A DNA stretch of 64,000 bases from assembly GCA_016125165.1 (NCBI GenBank), contig WGMH01000001.1, positions 186,001 to 250,000 on the forward strand, read 5' to 3'. This document shows, piece by piece, positions 8,443-17,089 of the stretch (positions are counted from its first letter, which is position 1; each line of letters begins with the position of its first letter). The notes beneath the pieces are model-generated. The model was not told the origin of the DNA and did not search any database. It saw nothing but the letters and a program-made list of their open reading frames with translations. A program made the position numbers and the translations under genes. The DNA is from Alphaproteobacteria bacterium. Its GTDB lineage: Bacteria > Pseudomonadota > Alphaproteobacteria > Micropepsales > Micropepsaceae.

Positions 8443-9522
8443 TCAAAGTCCTTTCGCGTAGTAACGGCCAAAACGGTTGGCGATGAAATCGGAGTATCGG
8501 GCTTCTTCCTGACGGACAAAGCCCTTCTTCGGCAGCTTGCCTTCCACCAGAAGGTCGGTCATCGCGCAGATGCCGCAGGCGGTGGTGACCTGAATGGCGC
8601 TCATCAGCCGCTCGCCGACAACCTGGCTGTAGATCTTCTTGGCGTAGCTTTCCTGCGTCAGGCGGCCGTCCATCCAGCCCGAAACCGTCACGAACACCAG
8701 CACCACGTCCTGATAGGTGATCGGGATCGCGGTTTCGAGCACGTCCTTGAAGATTTCGCGGCGCGTGCCGAGGTGCAGATCGCGCACGAGCAGCTTGATG
8801 ATGTCGCGGTGGCCGGGATAGCGAGCGGTCTTGTAGTTCAGGTTCTCGACCTTGCCATTCAGCGTTTCGCACAGCGTGCCAAGGCCGCCGGAGGTGTTGA
8901 AAGCTTCGTATTCGACGCCATCGAGCGTGAACTGTTCCAGCTCTTCGAGGGCAGGCACTTCGGCCAGAACGCCGTCGCGGATGCTTTCGCACGGGTTGCA
9001 ATATTCGTTGATGAGCCCATCGGTGGACCAGGTGAGATTGTATTTCAGCGCATTGTGCGGAAACACCGGCAGCGCGCCCACGCGCATCTGCACATCGCGC
9101 AGCTTGTCGAATTTCTTCGCAAGATCGTAGGCGACGATGGAGATGAAACCCGGCGCCAGGCCACATTGCGGAATGAATGCGGTGTCCGCGCCTTCGGCCA
9201 GTTTCTTGATGGCGCGGGTGGATTCCACATCTTCGGTGAGATCAAGGTAATGCGCGCCGGCTTCCTTCGCGGCAGCGGCGACAATCGGCGTCAGCGAATA
9301 GGGAGTAGCCGAGAGTACGATTTCGTGACCCTTCACATGCTCGGCGAATTCGCGAGGATTGGTGATCTCGGCCTGCACCAGCTTCACGTTCCTGGTGGGC
9401 ATGCGCTTCAGGGAGTCGGAGTCGCGATCCAGCACCGTGACGCGGTAGTCGCCGGTCTGGGTGAGAAATTCGGTGATGGCGATACCGATCTTGCCGCCGC
9501 CAACGAGCATCACGTTCTTCAT
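8443..9522 (-). CDS. Lysine 6-dehydrogenase / saccharopine dehydrogenase-like oxidoreductase
   Basis: A 359-residue protein with an N-terminal Rossmann domain (GGGKIG at residues 8-13, acidic LDRDSDS after the second strand) and the saccharopine dehydrogenase C-terminal fold (LAPGF, FPHNALKYNLTWSTDGLINE). This subgroup includes lysine 6-dehydrogenase, which converts lysine to a semialdehyde that cyclises to piperideine-6-carboxylate, the substrate of the ALDH7-type enzyme encoded downstream. The pairing makes lysine 6-dehydrogenase activity more likely than saccharopine cleavage, since no lysine-ketoglutarate reductase is seen. It is divergent from the Lrp regulator at 9653. Confidence 0.85.
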   Translation of the reverse strand: MKNVMLVGGGKIGIAITEFLTQTGDYRVTVLDRDSDSLKRMPTRNVKLVQAEITNPREFAEHVKGHEIVLSATPYSLTPIVAAAAKEAGAHYLDLTEDVESTRAIKKLAEGADTAFIPQCGLAPGFISIVAYDLAKKFDKLRDVQMRVGALPVFPHNALKYNLTWSTDGLINEYCNPCESIRDGVLAEVPALEELEQFTLDGVEYEAFNTSGGLGTLCETLNGKVENLNYKTARYPGHRDIIKLLVRDLHLGTRREIFKDVLETAIPITYQDVVLVFVTVSGWMDGRLTQESYAKKIYSQVVGERLMSAIQVTTACGICAMTDLLVEGKLPKKGFVRQEEARYSDFIANRFGRYYAKGL

Positions 9523-9604
9523 GGCCAGTTCCTTCCCTGTAAGCCCGCGGAGTGTGCCTTCTGGCGATGACGGATGAGAGGCGGCGAAGCGCCGGAAGCT
9601 GCGC

Positions 9605-9637
9605 TATAGTCCGGCGATTCGCCGGGTCGTCCGGCGA
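9605..9637. promoter_or_regulatory. Palindromic operator in the lysine-catabolism/Lrp divergent region
   Basis: The 130-base gap between the divergent starts holds a perfect palindrome, CCGGCGATTCGCCGG (9611-9625), followed by a further CCGGCGA at 9631-9637, so the same half-site occurs three times. It directly follows TATAGT (9605-9610), which reads as a -10-like box in both directions. Lrp/AsnC regulators usually bind such repeats in their own divergent promoters; binding here is inferred. Confidence 0.5.
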
Positions 9638-9652
9638 AATGACGAGGTTGCC

Positions 9653-10078
9653 ATGCGCCCGGCAGATGAGAAACTTCTGACCCTGCTCAAGGCCAACGCC
9701 CGGGAGCCCACCGCCTCGCTGGCCCGGAAGCTCGGCTTGGCCCGTTCCACCGTGCAGGAACGCATCTCCCGGCTGGAGCGGGAGGGCGTGATCAGAGGCT
9801 ACACGGTCAGCCTGAGCGCGGAGGCCGAAGCGCGCAAGCTGCGGGCGGTCGTGATGATTACCGCCGATCCCAAACAGGCCGAACGGGTGACAACCGAACT
9901 GAAAAAGATGGGCGAGGTGCGCGCACTCTTGGCGGTTTCCGGCGCCTTCGACATGGTGGCAACGGTCGAGGCTGACACCGCCGCCAAGATGGACGCAGCT
10001 CTGGACCGCATCGGCCGGGCCAATGGCGTGGCCCGCACGGTCAGTTCGATCATTCTTTCGGAGAAGTTTTCGCGCTAG
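9653..10078 (+). CDS. Lrp/AsnC family transcriptional regulator
   Basis: A 141-residue Lrp/AsnC protein. The N-terminal helix-turn-helix occupies about residues 4-50 (SLARKLGLARSTVQERISRLEREGVI); the C-terminal RAM/effector domain (about 63-138) has the alternating strand-helix pattern and the conserved SGAFDMVATVE segment. These proteins bind an amino acid and control adjacent genes. Divergent orientation to the lysine dehydrogenase-like gene, with a palindromic operator between them, suggests lysine-responsive control of that catabolic block. The ligand is inferred. Confidence 0.92.
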   Translation: MRPADEKLLTLLKANAREPTASLARKLGLARSTVQERISRLEREGVIRGYTVSLSAEAEARKLRAVVMITADPKQAERVTTELKKMGEVRALLAVSGAFDMVATVEADTAAKMDAALDRIGRANGVARTVSSIILSEKFSR

Positions 10079-10118
10079 CGGGGCCCATGCTAGCTTTTCT
10101 CCGTCAAGGGGATGAGGC

Positions 10119-11609
10119 ATGGCCGGGGCCAGCAATACCGACAGGCCGACGGGCGTTGGGGCGGCACTTGCCCGCGCGCGGCGGCCCGACAGCAAGCAGA
10201 TGGAAGCCCTGAAGGGCCGCACGCCGTTGTGGTTCCTGTTTCTGTTCCTGTTCGGGCTTGCCACCTATCAGATCATGATGAACCCGTTCGGGTTCTCGGA
10301 CCTGACACAGCGCTACACCCAGGACATCTCCGATCTGCTCATCACCGGGCCCTATTTCTATGGCCGCGATGGCCATGAAAAAATTTCCGTGGCGATCGTC
10401 GACGATGCGGCGCTTGAAAATCTGCAAATGCCCTGGCCGTGGACCTATGGCATGCAGGCGCGTGCGCTCGACAGCATCCTCGCAAACAATCCGCGCGCGG
10501 TAATCGTGGATCTTGTGTTCGTGGATCCGCGCAAGGACGCCACGCTCGGCGAACTGATCGAGGAAATCCACCGCTACAAGCAGGCCGGCGTGCCGCTTTA
10601 CCTGGTGGGCGCGAGCGAAGTGGCCGAGGGCGAACCTGGCGTGCGCAAGGAGATTGCGGCTACGGGCGTGAAGATTCTGGACCCTTCCATCCTCCTCAAT
10701 CAGGGCATCGCGCGGCAATACCCCATCGAGGGCCGCTGCTTCGGCGCGGACGCCAGCAAGAGCGGCTGCTATTCGCTGGCGTTGAGCGTCTATCGCGATC
10801 TCTATCCGGGCAAAGTGCGAAGCGACCTGAACGGACTGATGGAAATTGTCTGGGGCACACGAACCGATCCCTTCAACAAGAAGTGGCAGCGCGTTCACGA
10901 CGAAGATGGCAACACCTTCTCGTGCCAGTCCGACATGAGCTTCATCCGCCGCATCTGGCTGGCGTTTCTTGATCCCGAAGAGGTGCGCTCACGCTGCACC
11001 TATCATGCCGCAGTGCCGGTGCAGGCCTTGATGCAGGGTTCCGACGATCCAGACTTCGAGAATGCGATCAAAAATAAGATCGTGTTCTACGGCGCACAGC
11101 TGGAAGGCGTGCAGGACAAGGCCTTCACCCCGGTGAACGGCATGATCGCGGCAGTGTTCGTGCACGCCATGGCACTGGACAATCTCATCACCATGCATGG
11201 GCGCCCCGAACAGAATGTGGTGACCATCGGCGATGTGGTGCTGGATTCCAATCCGGTGCAGGTGATCGCCATCATGCCGGTGCTTCTCATTCTTTCCTGG
11301 ACGCATCGCCGCCGCCTGCGCCGCCGCGCCCTGCCCGAAGACCGCAGCGCGGCCGTGGAATACATCGTCGAAAAGCTCACCGAGTGGTTCTGGCATGGCT
11401 TCGCCTATCTGCTGGCGCTGGGCATGGGCCTTCTGCTTGCCGTGGCCGTGGGGCTTTCGGTGGCGAACTGGGTGGAAGTGGTGTTCGTGTCGGTCGAACT
11501 GGCGGCACTGCTGCTGCTTGGCGTTCCCGACACAATCTGGGGCTATATCAATCATGTCATCGGCGTGATTGCCGAACTGGACGACGAGCCGGAGGAGAAG
11601 ACAACATGA
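10119..11609 (+). CDS. CHASE2-domain membrane protein without an output domain
   Basis: A 496-residue membrane protein: a cytoplasmic N-terminus (1-35), a first helix (about 36-54), a large extracytoplasmic CHASE2-type sensor domain (about 55-380; ISVAIVDDAAL, WPWTYGMQARALDSI, AVIVDLVFVDP), then three helices (one near VQVIAIMPVLLILSW, two between about 428 and 480) separated by the basic loop HRRRLRRR. CHASE2 proteins usually end in a kinase, cyclase or phosphatase; this one stops after the helices with an acidic tail. It overlaps the next gene by ATGA, so it is coupled to the small secreted protein and the M48 protease. The sensory ligand is unknown. Confidence 0.82.
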   Translation: MAGASNTDRPTGVGAALARARRPDSKQMEALKGRTPLWFLFLFLFGLATYQIMMNPFGFSDLTQRYTQDISDLLITGPYFYGRDGHEKISVAIVDDAALENLQMPWPWTYGMQARALDSILANNPRAVIVDLVFVDPRKDATLGELIEEIHRYKQAGVPLYLVGASEVAEGEPGVRKEIAATGVKILDPSILLNQGIARQYPIEGRCFGADASKSGCYSLALSVYRDLYPGKVRSDLNGLMEIVWGTRTDPFNKKWQRVHDEDGNTFSCQSDMSFIRRIWLAFLDPEEVRSRCTYHAAVPVQALMQGSDDPDFENAIKNKIVFYGAQLEGVQDKAFTPVNGMIAAVFVHAMALDNLITMHGRPEQNVVTIGDVVLDSNPVQVIAIMPVLLILSWTHRRRLRRRALPEDRSAAVEYIVEKLTEWFWHGFAYLLALGMGLLLAVAVGLSVANWVEVVFVSVELAALLLLGVPDTIWGYINHVIGVIAELDDEPEEKTT

Positions 11610-12001
11610 GGGTGTTTGCCGGTGTGGTGTTGGCGGCGGGGCTGTTGGCCACGCCCGCAATGGCGGCGGATGATTGTCCGGGCGTGAAGGGCGATGTGGC
11701 CATCGCCGCGCGCACGCCACAGGTCGACCTGTATTCGGAGCCGACGGGCGCACGCGTGCAGACCGTCGAAAAGGCGAAGTTTCCCGGCTGCATTCCGATC
11801 ACGGGCCGCGCGCCGAACATGATGTTGCAGATCGATCTTGCCGGCACACCCTATTGGGTGCCGCCACACATGGTGAAATACCGCTTTTCCGGGAAGCTGC
11901 CCGCAGTGTGCCGCAACCTGGCGCTTGGCTCCAATGATACCAAGGCGGGCGCGACGCGCGGCCTTGGCGAGGATTGCCCGAAGACCAAGGTGAACCCATG
12001 A
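11606..12001 (+). CDS. Small secreted cysteine-containing protein (SH3-like)
   Basis: A 131-residue protein with a clear signal peptide (FAGVVLAAGLLATPAMA, cleavage near residue 20). The mature part has four cysteines (DDCPG, FPGCIP, AVCRN, EDCPK), enough for two periplasmic disulfides. A central beta-rich region (VDLYSEPTGARV through GTPYWVPPHMVKYRF) has the look of a bacterial SH3-like domain. Its start overlaps the stop of the CHASE2 gene and its stop overlaps the start of the M48 gene, so the three proteins are likely made together and act in the envelope. A specific function is not known to me. Confidence 0.75.
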   Translation: MRVFAGVVLAAGLLATPAMAADDCPGVKGDVAIAARTPQVDLYSEPTGARVQTVEKAKFPGCIPITGRAPNMMLQIDLAGTPYWVPPHMVKYRFSGKLPAVCRNLALGSNDTKAGATRGLGEDCPKTKVNP

Positions 12002-13572
12002 GACGCGCGCTACTTCTGGCGGCCTGCGCGATCATGATCGCCACAGGCGCGCACGCCGACGTGTTCTCCAACAGCGGCTATCCCAAGCAGGGCCGCGCCA
12101 TCGACACGCTGAAGCCTGCCGCCGACTACACCGATCTCGCGGTGGGCCGTCCGCGCGCACTTGGCATCATCCGCGCGCGCGCGCAGGGGTTTGTGCCCTC
12201 GCCCGAATTGCACGACTACATCAAGAGTGTGCTCGATCGCGTGCTGGCGGGCGAAACACTGCCGCCGAGCTTCCACGCCGATGTGCGCGTACTGGCCGCG
12301 CCGGAATTCACCGCCTTGTGCACGCCGGACGGCACCATCGTGGTGACGGTGGGCCTTCTCGAACTTCTCGAAAACGAAGACGAGCTGGCCTTCATCCTTG
12401 CCCATGAAGCAAGCCACGCGATCCTGCGCCATCACGATTCCGACTGGATGAAGCAATCGGAATATTTCGCGGTGGCCAATGGCGCGGCTGTGGACGACAT
12501 CGCCAAGAACGTCTCGTTCCGCATCGGCGGCTTCGACACGGCCTATATCGCGGGCGGCTATCACGCGATGAAGAGCATCTACAATCTTTCCGCAAACGTG
12601 CTGGCGCCGCAGTACCAGCAGGGACAGGAAGACCAGGCCGATGCGCTCGGCTTCGATCTGATGGTGAAGGCCGGATACGATCCCGCCGCCGCGCTCTCGG
12701 TGATGGACAAGCTCGCCGCGCAGGAAGAAATCGCCGACGCCGCCGCGAAGGCGGCAAAGGATGCCGGCGAGACGAAGGAAAAAGAAGAGAAGAAGCACCG
12801 CAAGCGTTCCATGGGCGGTTTCGGCTTCAACATCGGCGGGCTGAAACTGGGCGAACAGGCTGGCACGGCAAGCGGTCTTCCGGGGTGGGCGTCGCTGGCG
12901 CTGGCGGTGTTCGACAAGGCTGTGAACGCGATGGCCGATGAAGCCGTGTCGCATCATCCCGCGACCGAGCGCATGGAATTGCTCGCCAACTATCAGTTCC
13001 GCGAATACCGCGATCTGACGCCGCGCACGCCGCATCCTGTGGGCTGGAGCCCGGACAGCACCGCGCGTGGATCGGCGGCCATGGTGGCGCTACTTTCGCA
13101 TTATGGTTCGGCGGAAGACGCGGCCTCGTATGTGGCGGACACGCGCGCGGGCCAGACGCGCAACGACGAAGCACAGGCACAATCGGCATTGCAGCGTTCG
13201 ACGCAAAGCCCGACCGCCGATCATGCATACACGCAGTTCGCGGCGGCGGAGTTCTATGATCTTTCCAAGAATGATCCGGCGCAGGAAAAAGCCCTGATCG
13301 CGGCGGCAAACGGTCCGGAGCCGTCTTGGGAAGTCTATTCGCGGCTGACCGACATCTATCTGGCGCGCAAGGACTATACGAATGCCTCGGCCATGATGGA
13401 CAAGGCCGTGGTGCGCTTCGACAACTCGCCGGTGATCCTGCCCAAACGCATCGAAGTGCTGACGGCGCAGGGCAAAACCAAAGACGCCGAAGCCCTGCTA
13501 CCGCAATGCAATGGCTACGACCTCGACACGCTCACCGAACAATGCCGGAAGGCGGCAGGGGAAGACGAATAG
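11998..13572 (+). CDS. Periplasmic M48 family metalloprotease
   Basis: A 524-residue secreted zinc protease. A signal peptide covers about residues 1-20 (LLLAACAIMIATGAHA). The zinc motif HEASH is at 136-140 in ILAHEASHAILRHH, and the third-ligand motif ExxxD is at 211-215 (EDQAD). A charged Lys/Glu-rich segment near 265-280 precedes a region that looks like helical TPR-type repeats at the C-terminus (about 400-515), as in BepA-type proteases that act on outer-membrane proteins. ATGA overlap with the upstream gene fixes the start at 11998. Translational coupling to the CHASE2 protein suggests envelope quality control; the substrate is unknown. Confidence 0.9.
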   Translation: MRRALLLAACAIMIATGAHADVFSNSGYPKQGRAIDTLKPAADYTDLAVGRPRALGIIRARAQGFVPSPELHDYIKSVLDRVLAGETLPPSFHADVRVLAAPEFTALCTPDGTIVVTVGLLELLENEDELAFILAHEASHAILRHHDSDWMKQSEYFAVANGAAVDDIAKNVSFRIGGFDTAYIAGGYHAMKSIYNLSANVLAPQYQQGQEDQADALGFDLMVKAGYDPAAALSVMDKLAAQEEIADAAAKAAKDAGETKEKEEKKHRKRSMGGFGFNIGGLKLGEQAGTASGLPGWASLALAVFDKAVNAMADEAVSHHPATERMELLANYQFREYRDLTPRTPHPVGWSPDSTARGSAAMVALLSHYGSAEDAASYVADTRAGQTRNDEAQAQSALQRSTQSPTADHAYTQFAAAEFYDLSKNDPAQEKALIAAANGPEPSWEVYSRLTDIYLARKDYTNASAMMDKAVVRFDNSPVILPKRIEVLTAQGKTKDAEALLPQCNGYDLDTLTEQCRKAAGEDE

Positions 13573-14790
13573 TCAATCCTGATCACCGCGCAGGACGAAA
13601 CCGGCAGTGCGCAGGGCCTGACGGATGTCTTCGGCGTGGTGCGCATCGCGCGCTTCGATGGTGAGCGACAGGTCCGTCGATTTGGCGCTCATCTCCGTCA
13701 TCATGCGGTTGTGTACGACATCGAGGATGTTGCCGCCGGCCTCGCCGACCACGCTGGCGATCTTGGCGAGCCAGCCGGGCTGATCCTCGATCTCGACCAC
13801 CAATGAGAGGATGCGGCCTTCGCGCAGAAGTTCGCGCAGGATGACGTTCGACAACAGGCGCATGTCGATATTGCCGCCCGACAGGACAACGCCGACCTTC
13901 TTGCCCTTGAACAGATGCGGATTGGCGGTGATGGCCGCAAAGGCGGCCGCGCCCGCACCTTCCACCACCGTCTTTTCGATTTCCAGGAGCGTGGCAATGG
14001 CTTTTTCGATGGTATCCTCGCGCACGAGGAGAATGTCCTTGACGTGATCGGCAATGATCGCGCGCGTGATGGCGCCGGGCTGCTTCACCGCGATGCCTTC
14101 GGCAATCGTTTGCCCCGCGCAGGGAAGATCGGCCTGCTTCACCGCGTCGTACATCGAGGGATAGGCGCGCGCCTGTACGCCATAAATCTCGATGCCCGGC
14201 TTTATCGCCTTTGCGGCGATGGAGATGCCGGAGATCAGACCGCCGCCGCCGATGGGCACCACAAGCGCATCTACCTCGGGCGCATCTTCCAGAAGTTCCA
14301 GCGCCACCGTGCCCTGACCCGCGATGATGAGCGCATCGTCATAGGGATGCACGAAGGTGAGGCCTTCGGCATCGCCGATCTCGCGGGCCCGCGCGGTGGC
14401 TTCATTCAAGGTTGCGCCATGCAGCACCACGCGCGCGCCAAAACCCTTGGTGTGCTTCACCTTGTTGAAGGGCGTGCCTTCCGGCATGACAATGGTGACG
14501 GGAATGCCGAGCCTGCCGCCATGATAAGCGACGCCCTGTGCATGATTGCCCGCACTCATCGCCACCACGCCGCGTGTGCGCTGTTCCGGCGACAAAGACG
14601 TGAGCTTGTTGAGCGCGCCGCGTTCTTTGAACGAGGCGGTGAACTGCAGGTTCTCGAATTTCAGATAGATCTCGCAGCCCGCGATCTTGGACAGCGTGCG
14701 CGACTGATGCGTGGGCGTACGCTCCACCGCATGGGCAATCAGCGCCGCCGCGGCCTTGATATCGTCGAGGGTGATCGCGGCCGGGTTCAT
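13573..14790 (-). CDS. ilvA: Threonine ammonia-lyase with C-terminal ACT domain
   Basis: A 405-residue PLP enzyme that deaminates threonine to 2-oxobutyrate, the first step towards isoleucine. The PLP lysine is Lys55 in TASFKERGAL; the glycine loop for the phosphate is in VVPIGGGGLISG. The C-terminal 80 residues (VVEIEDQPGWLAKIASVVGEAGGNI) form a single ACT domain, the arrangement of the medium-length bacterial enzyme rather than the two-ACT biosynthetic IlvA of enterics. Catabolic (TdcB-like) use is possible. Its stop abuts the stop of the M48 gene on the opposite strand. It starts a few dozen bases from a tRNA gene on the same strand. Confidence 0.92.
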   Translation of the reverse strand: MNPAAITLDDIKAAAALIAHAVERTPTHQSRTLSKIAGCEIYLKFENLQFTASFKERGALNKLTSLSPEQRTRGVVAMSAGNHAQGVAYHGGRLGIPVTIVMPEGTPFNKVKHTKGFGARVVLHGATLNEATARAREIGDAEGLTFVHPYDDALIIAGQGTVALELLEDAPEVDALVVPIGGGGLISGISIAAKAIKPGIEIYGVQARAYPSMYDAVKQADLPCAGQTIAEGIAVKQPGAITRAIIADHVKDILLVREDTIEKAIATLLEIEKTVVEGAGAAAFAAITANPHLFKGKKVGVVLSGGNIDMRLLSNVILRELLREGRILSLVVEIEDQPGWLAKIASVVGEAGGNILDVVHNRMMTEMSAKSTDLSLTIEARDAHHAEDIRQALRTAGFVLRGDQD

Positions 14791-14820
14791 GGGACTCTGT
14801 AAGCCTCCAAGCCGAAGGAT

Positions 14821-14895
14821 TGGTAGCAGCGGAGGGATTTGAACCCCCGACCAAGGGATTATGATTCCCCTGCTCTACCACTGAGCTACGCTGCC
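14821..14895 (-). tRNA. tRNA-Met (CAU anticodon, elongator type)
   Basis: The minus strand folds as a 75-base tRNA: acceptor GGCAGCG with CGCTGCT (G-U at the first pair), D stem GCTC/GAGC, anticodon stem GGGGA/TCCCT with loop ATCATAA giving anticodon CAT, T stem GGGGG/CCCTC with loop TTCAAAT, discriminator A and an encoded CCA. The lack of the initiator features (mismatched first pair, three G-C pairs at the loop end of the anticodon stem) argues for elongator methionine. A lysidine-modified tRNA-Ile2, which also has CAU, cannot be excluded by sequence alone. Confidence 0.9.
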
Positions 14896-14976
14896 ACACC
14901 GCCAGCCGGGGCTGGCCCAATCGAGGCGGGGGATGTAGGGGCGCAAGGCGGGCCCTGTCAAGCGATGGGCCGCCCC

Positions 14977-16101
14977 TCAGGCTGCTGCGCGCATCGCACT
15001 GACAATCCAGCCGCCGCCGAGCACGCGCGCGCCATCATTCGCATAGAAGACGCAGGCCTGCCCCGGCGCGACGGCCTCCTCGCCCGCGAAGATTTCCACC
15101 TCTGCGCCGCCATCATCGCGCGGGGTGACGCGCGCGGGAACCGGCGGGCGCATGGACCGCACTTTCACCATGCAATCGAACGGCGCCGATTGCGGCGCGA
15201 GCCAGTTCACATCGCGCAAGCGCACATGGCGCACGCGCAATGCCTCGCGCGGGCCGACGATGACACGGGCATTTTTTGCGTCGAGCCTTATGACAAAGAG
15301 CGGCTCGTCATTGCCGGAAAGGCCAAGGCCCTTGCGCTGCCCCACCGTGTAATTGAGGACGCCATCGTGACGGCCGACCACATTGCCTTCGAGATCGACG
15401 ATCTCGCCCGGCTCCACCGCGCGCGGGCGCAGCTTTTTCACGATGCTGGCGTAATCGCCGTCGGGCACGAAGCAGATGTCCTGGCTGTCAGGCTTTGCCG
15501 CGGTGGCAAGGCCCAATTCATCGGCCAGCGCACGAACGGCGGGCTTCTCCAGATGGCCCAGCGGGAAGCGCAGATAATCGAGCTGTTCGCGCGTGGTGCG
15601 AAAGAGAAAATAGCTCTGATCGCGGGCGGGGTCGGCGGCGCGGTGCATTTCGGCGCCATCGGCGCCTTCCACGCGCTGAACGTAATGGCCGGTGACAAGC
15701 GCATCCGCGCCAAGATCCTGCGCCGCGGCAAACAGATCGGCGAACTTCACGGTCTCGTTGCAGAGCACGCAGGGGATCGGCGTTTCGCCGCGCACATAGG
15801 CATCGGCAAATTCCTCGATCACGCTCTGCTTGAAGCGGGACTCATAGTCGAGCACGTAATGCGCGATACCCAGATGCTCGGCAGCGCGGCGCGCATCGTA
15901 AATATCCTGCCCGGCGCAGCACGCACCTTTTTTCTTCGCGATCTCGCCCGCATCGTAAAGCTGGAGCGTGATACCGATGGTTTCATAACCGGCACGCTTG
16001 AGGAGACCCGCCGCCACGGATGAATCCACGCCGCCAGACATGGCGGCGACCACGCGCGTTTGTCCGCGCGGTTTGGAAAAGCCGAGGTCGATATCGATCA
16101 T
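14977..16101 (-). CDS. mnmA: tRNA-specific 2-thiouridylase MnmA
   Basis: A 374-residue enzyme that thiolates uridine-34 of tRNA-Lys, -Glu and -Gln using ATP and relayed sulfur. The PP-loop SGGVDSS is at residues 22-28, the first catalytic cysteine is Cys111 in PCVLCN, and the second lies in [12 protein letters not shown] near residue 207. A C-terminal beta-barrel domain follows ([19 protein letters not shown]). Length and motif order match the family. It starts 45 bases from the flgL stop on the same strand but is unlikely to be part of the flagellar unit. Confidence 0.97.
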   Translation of the reverse strand: MIDIDLGFSKPRGQTRVVAAMSGGVDSSVAAGLLKRAGYETIGITLQLYDAGEIAKKKGACCAGQDIYDARRAAEHLGIAHYVLDYESRFKQSVIEEFADAYVRGETPIPCVLCNETVKFADLFAAAQDLGADALVTGHYVQRVEGADGAEMHRAADPARDQSYFLFRTTREQLDYLRFPLGHLEKPAVRALADELGLATAAKPDSQDICFVPDGDYASIVKKLRPRAVEPGEIVDLEGNVVGRHDGVLNYTVGQRKGLGLSGNDEPLFVIRLDAKNARVIVGPREALRVRHVRLRDVNWLAPQSAPFDCMVKVRSMRPPVPARVTPRDDGGAEVEIFAGEEAVAPGQACVFYANDGARVLGGGWIVSAMRAAA

Positions 16102-16146
16102 GGGCGCGGGATATAGGCCCGCAACAAGCCCGGTTCAACCGGGCCG

Positions 16147-17079
16147 TTAATTTCCGAGGAAATTCAACAGCGAAAGTTGGTTCAACCGGGAGGAAACCTG
16201 CAACGCCGCCTGCAAGGCTACCTGGTTCTGGTTCAGCCGCATCACCGCCTCGCCCATGTCCACATCCTCCAGATCGGAGACGAAACCCTTGTAGAGCGTG
16301 GAATAGGATTGTTGCTGGCTGGCGGCATCCTCCAGGCGGCTATAAGCATAGCCGTTTACCGCCGTGGCATTGTTCACCGTGGTTGCGGCATCGGTGGTGG
16401 ACTGGATCATGCCGGTGAGAAAGTCTGACTGCGTGCCGCTGAGATTGGTGCCGAATGCCTCGGTCTGGTTGAAGGCGGCGACATCGCGCATAGCTTGCAA
16501 AAGCTGCGAACCGATATCCGATGCGAGCGCGCCTGTCTTGATCGTCTGGCCATCGCCGGTGGCGACGCTGCGCGTCTGCGTACCGTTCTGGAAGGCGGAT
16601 GCGGCATCGGGCAATGCCAGCAGATCGCTGATCGAGTTGGCGGTAACGGGCGGGACATTATCCTTCTCACCGCCATAGATGTAATTGCCGTTGGCGTCGC
16701 GCGAATTGAGGATCTGCACGGCCTGTTCGAAGAGGCTGTTCACATCGGTCATCAGCGTGGAACCGTCGCCGGTGCCGGACGCCTTGGTCACGGCATCGCG
16801 CAATTGCTGCGCGATATCGGACAGCGCGGTGAGCTGGGTGTTCTGCAGATCCACCTGATCGAGCGCCAGCTTGGTGGTCTGCTGATAGGCATCCGCGCGC
16901 GCGGCGGCGGCACGCGCAGCTTCCAGAACCGCCGTCTTGTCGCCATAGCCGCCATAGGTGCTGGAGACCTTGCCGCTGGAGACCTGCGTCTGTGATTGCA
17001 CCAGCGCGACATTGGCGCGCGTGATCTGCTGCAGAAGCGCCTGCTGCTGGCTGCCGGTGGCAACGCGCTGGATGGTCAT
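16147..17079 (-). CDS. flgL: Flagellar hook-filament junction protein FlgL
   Basis: A 310-residue flagellin-like junction protein. The N-terminal coiled region (residues 3-90: QQQALLQQITRANVALVQSQ through ALSDIAQQLRDAV) and the C-terminal coiled region (about 265-305) pack together as in flagellin; a variable middle contains GNYIYGGEKDNVPPV, a hallmark of FlgL (flagellins lack the YxFxG-type stretch). It sits between hook protein FlgK and the filament. It starts 10 bases after the flgK stop, so the two form one operon read from the sigma-54 promoter at 19266-19280. Confidence 0.93.
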   Translation of the reverse strand: MTIQRVATGSQQQALLQQITRANVALVQSQTQVSSGKVSSTYGGYGDKTAVLEAARAAAARADAYQQTTKLALDQVDLQNTQLTALSDIAQQLRDAVTKASGTGDGSTLMTDVNSLFEQAVQILNSRDANGNYIYGGEKDNVPPVTANSISDLLALPDAASAFQNGTQTRSVATGDGQTIKTGALASDIGSQLLQAMRDVAAFNQTEAFGTNLSGTQSDFLTGMIQSTTDAATTVNNATAVNGYAYSRLEDAASQQQSYSTLYKGFVSDLEDVDMGEAVMRLNQNQVALQAALQVSSRLNQLSLLNFLGN

Positions 17080-17089
17080 GACCTAGTCC

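Noticed and set aside
14821..14895. Initiator tRNA or tRNA-Ile2
   Set aside because: Initiator features are absent. Ile2 shares the CAU anticodon and cannot be fully excluded, but the body resembles alphaproteobacterial elongator tRNA-Met.
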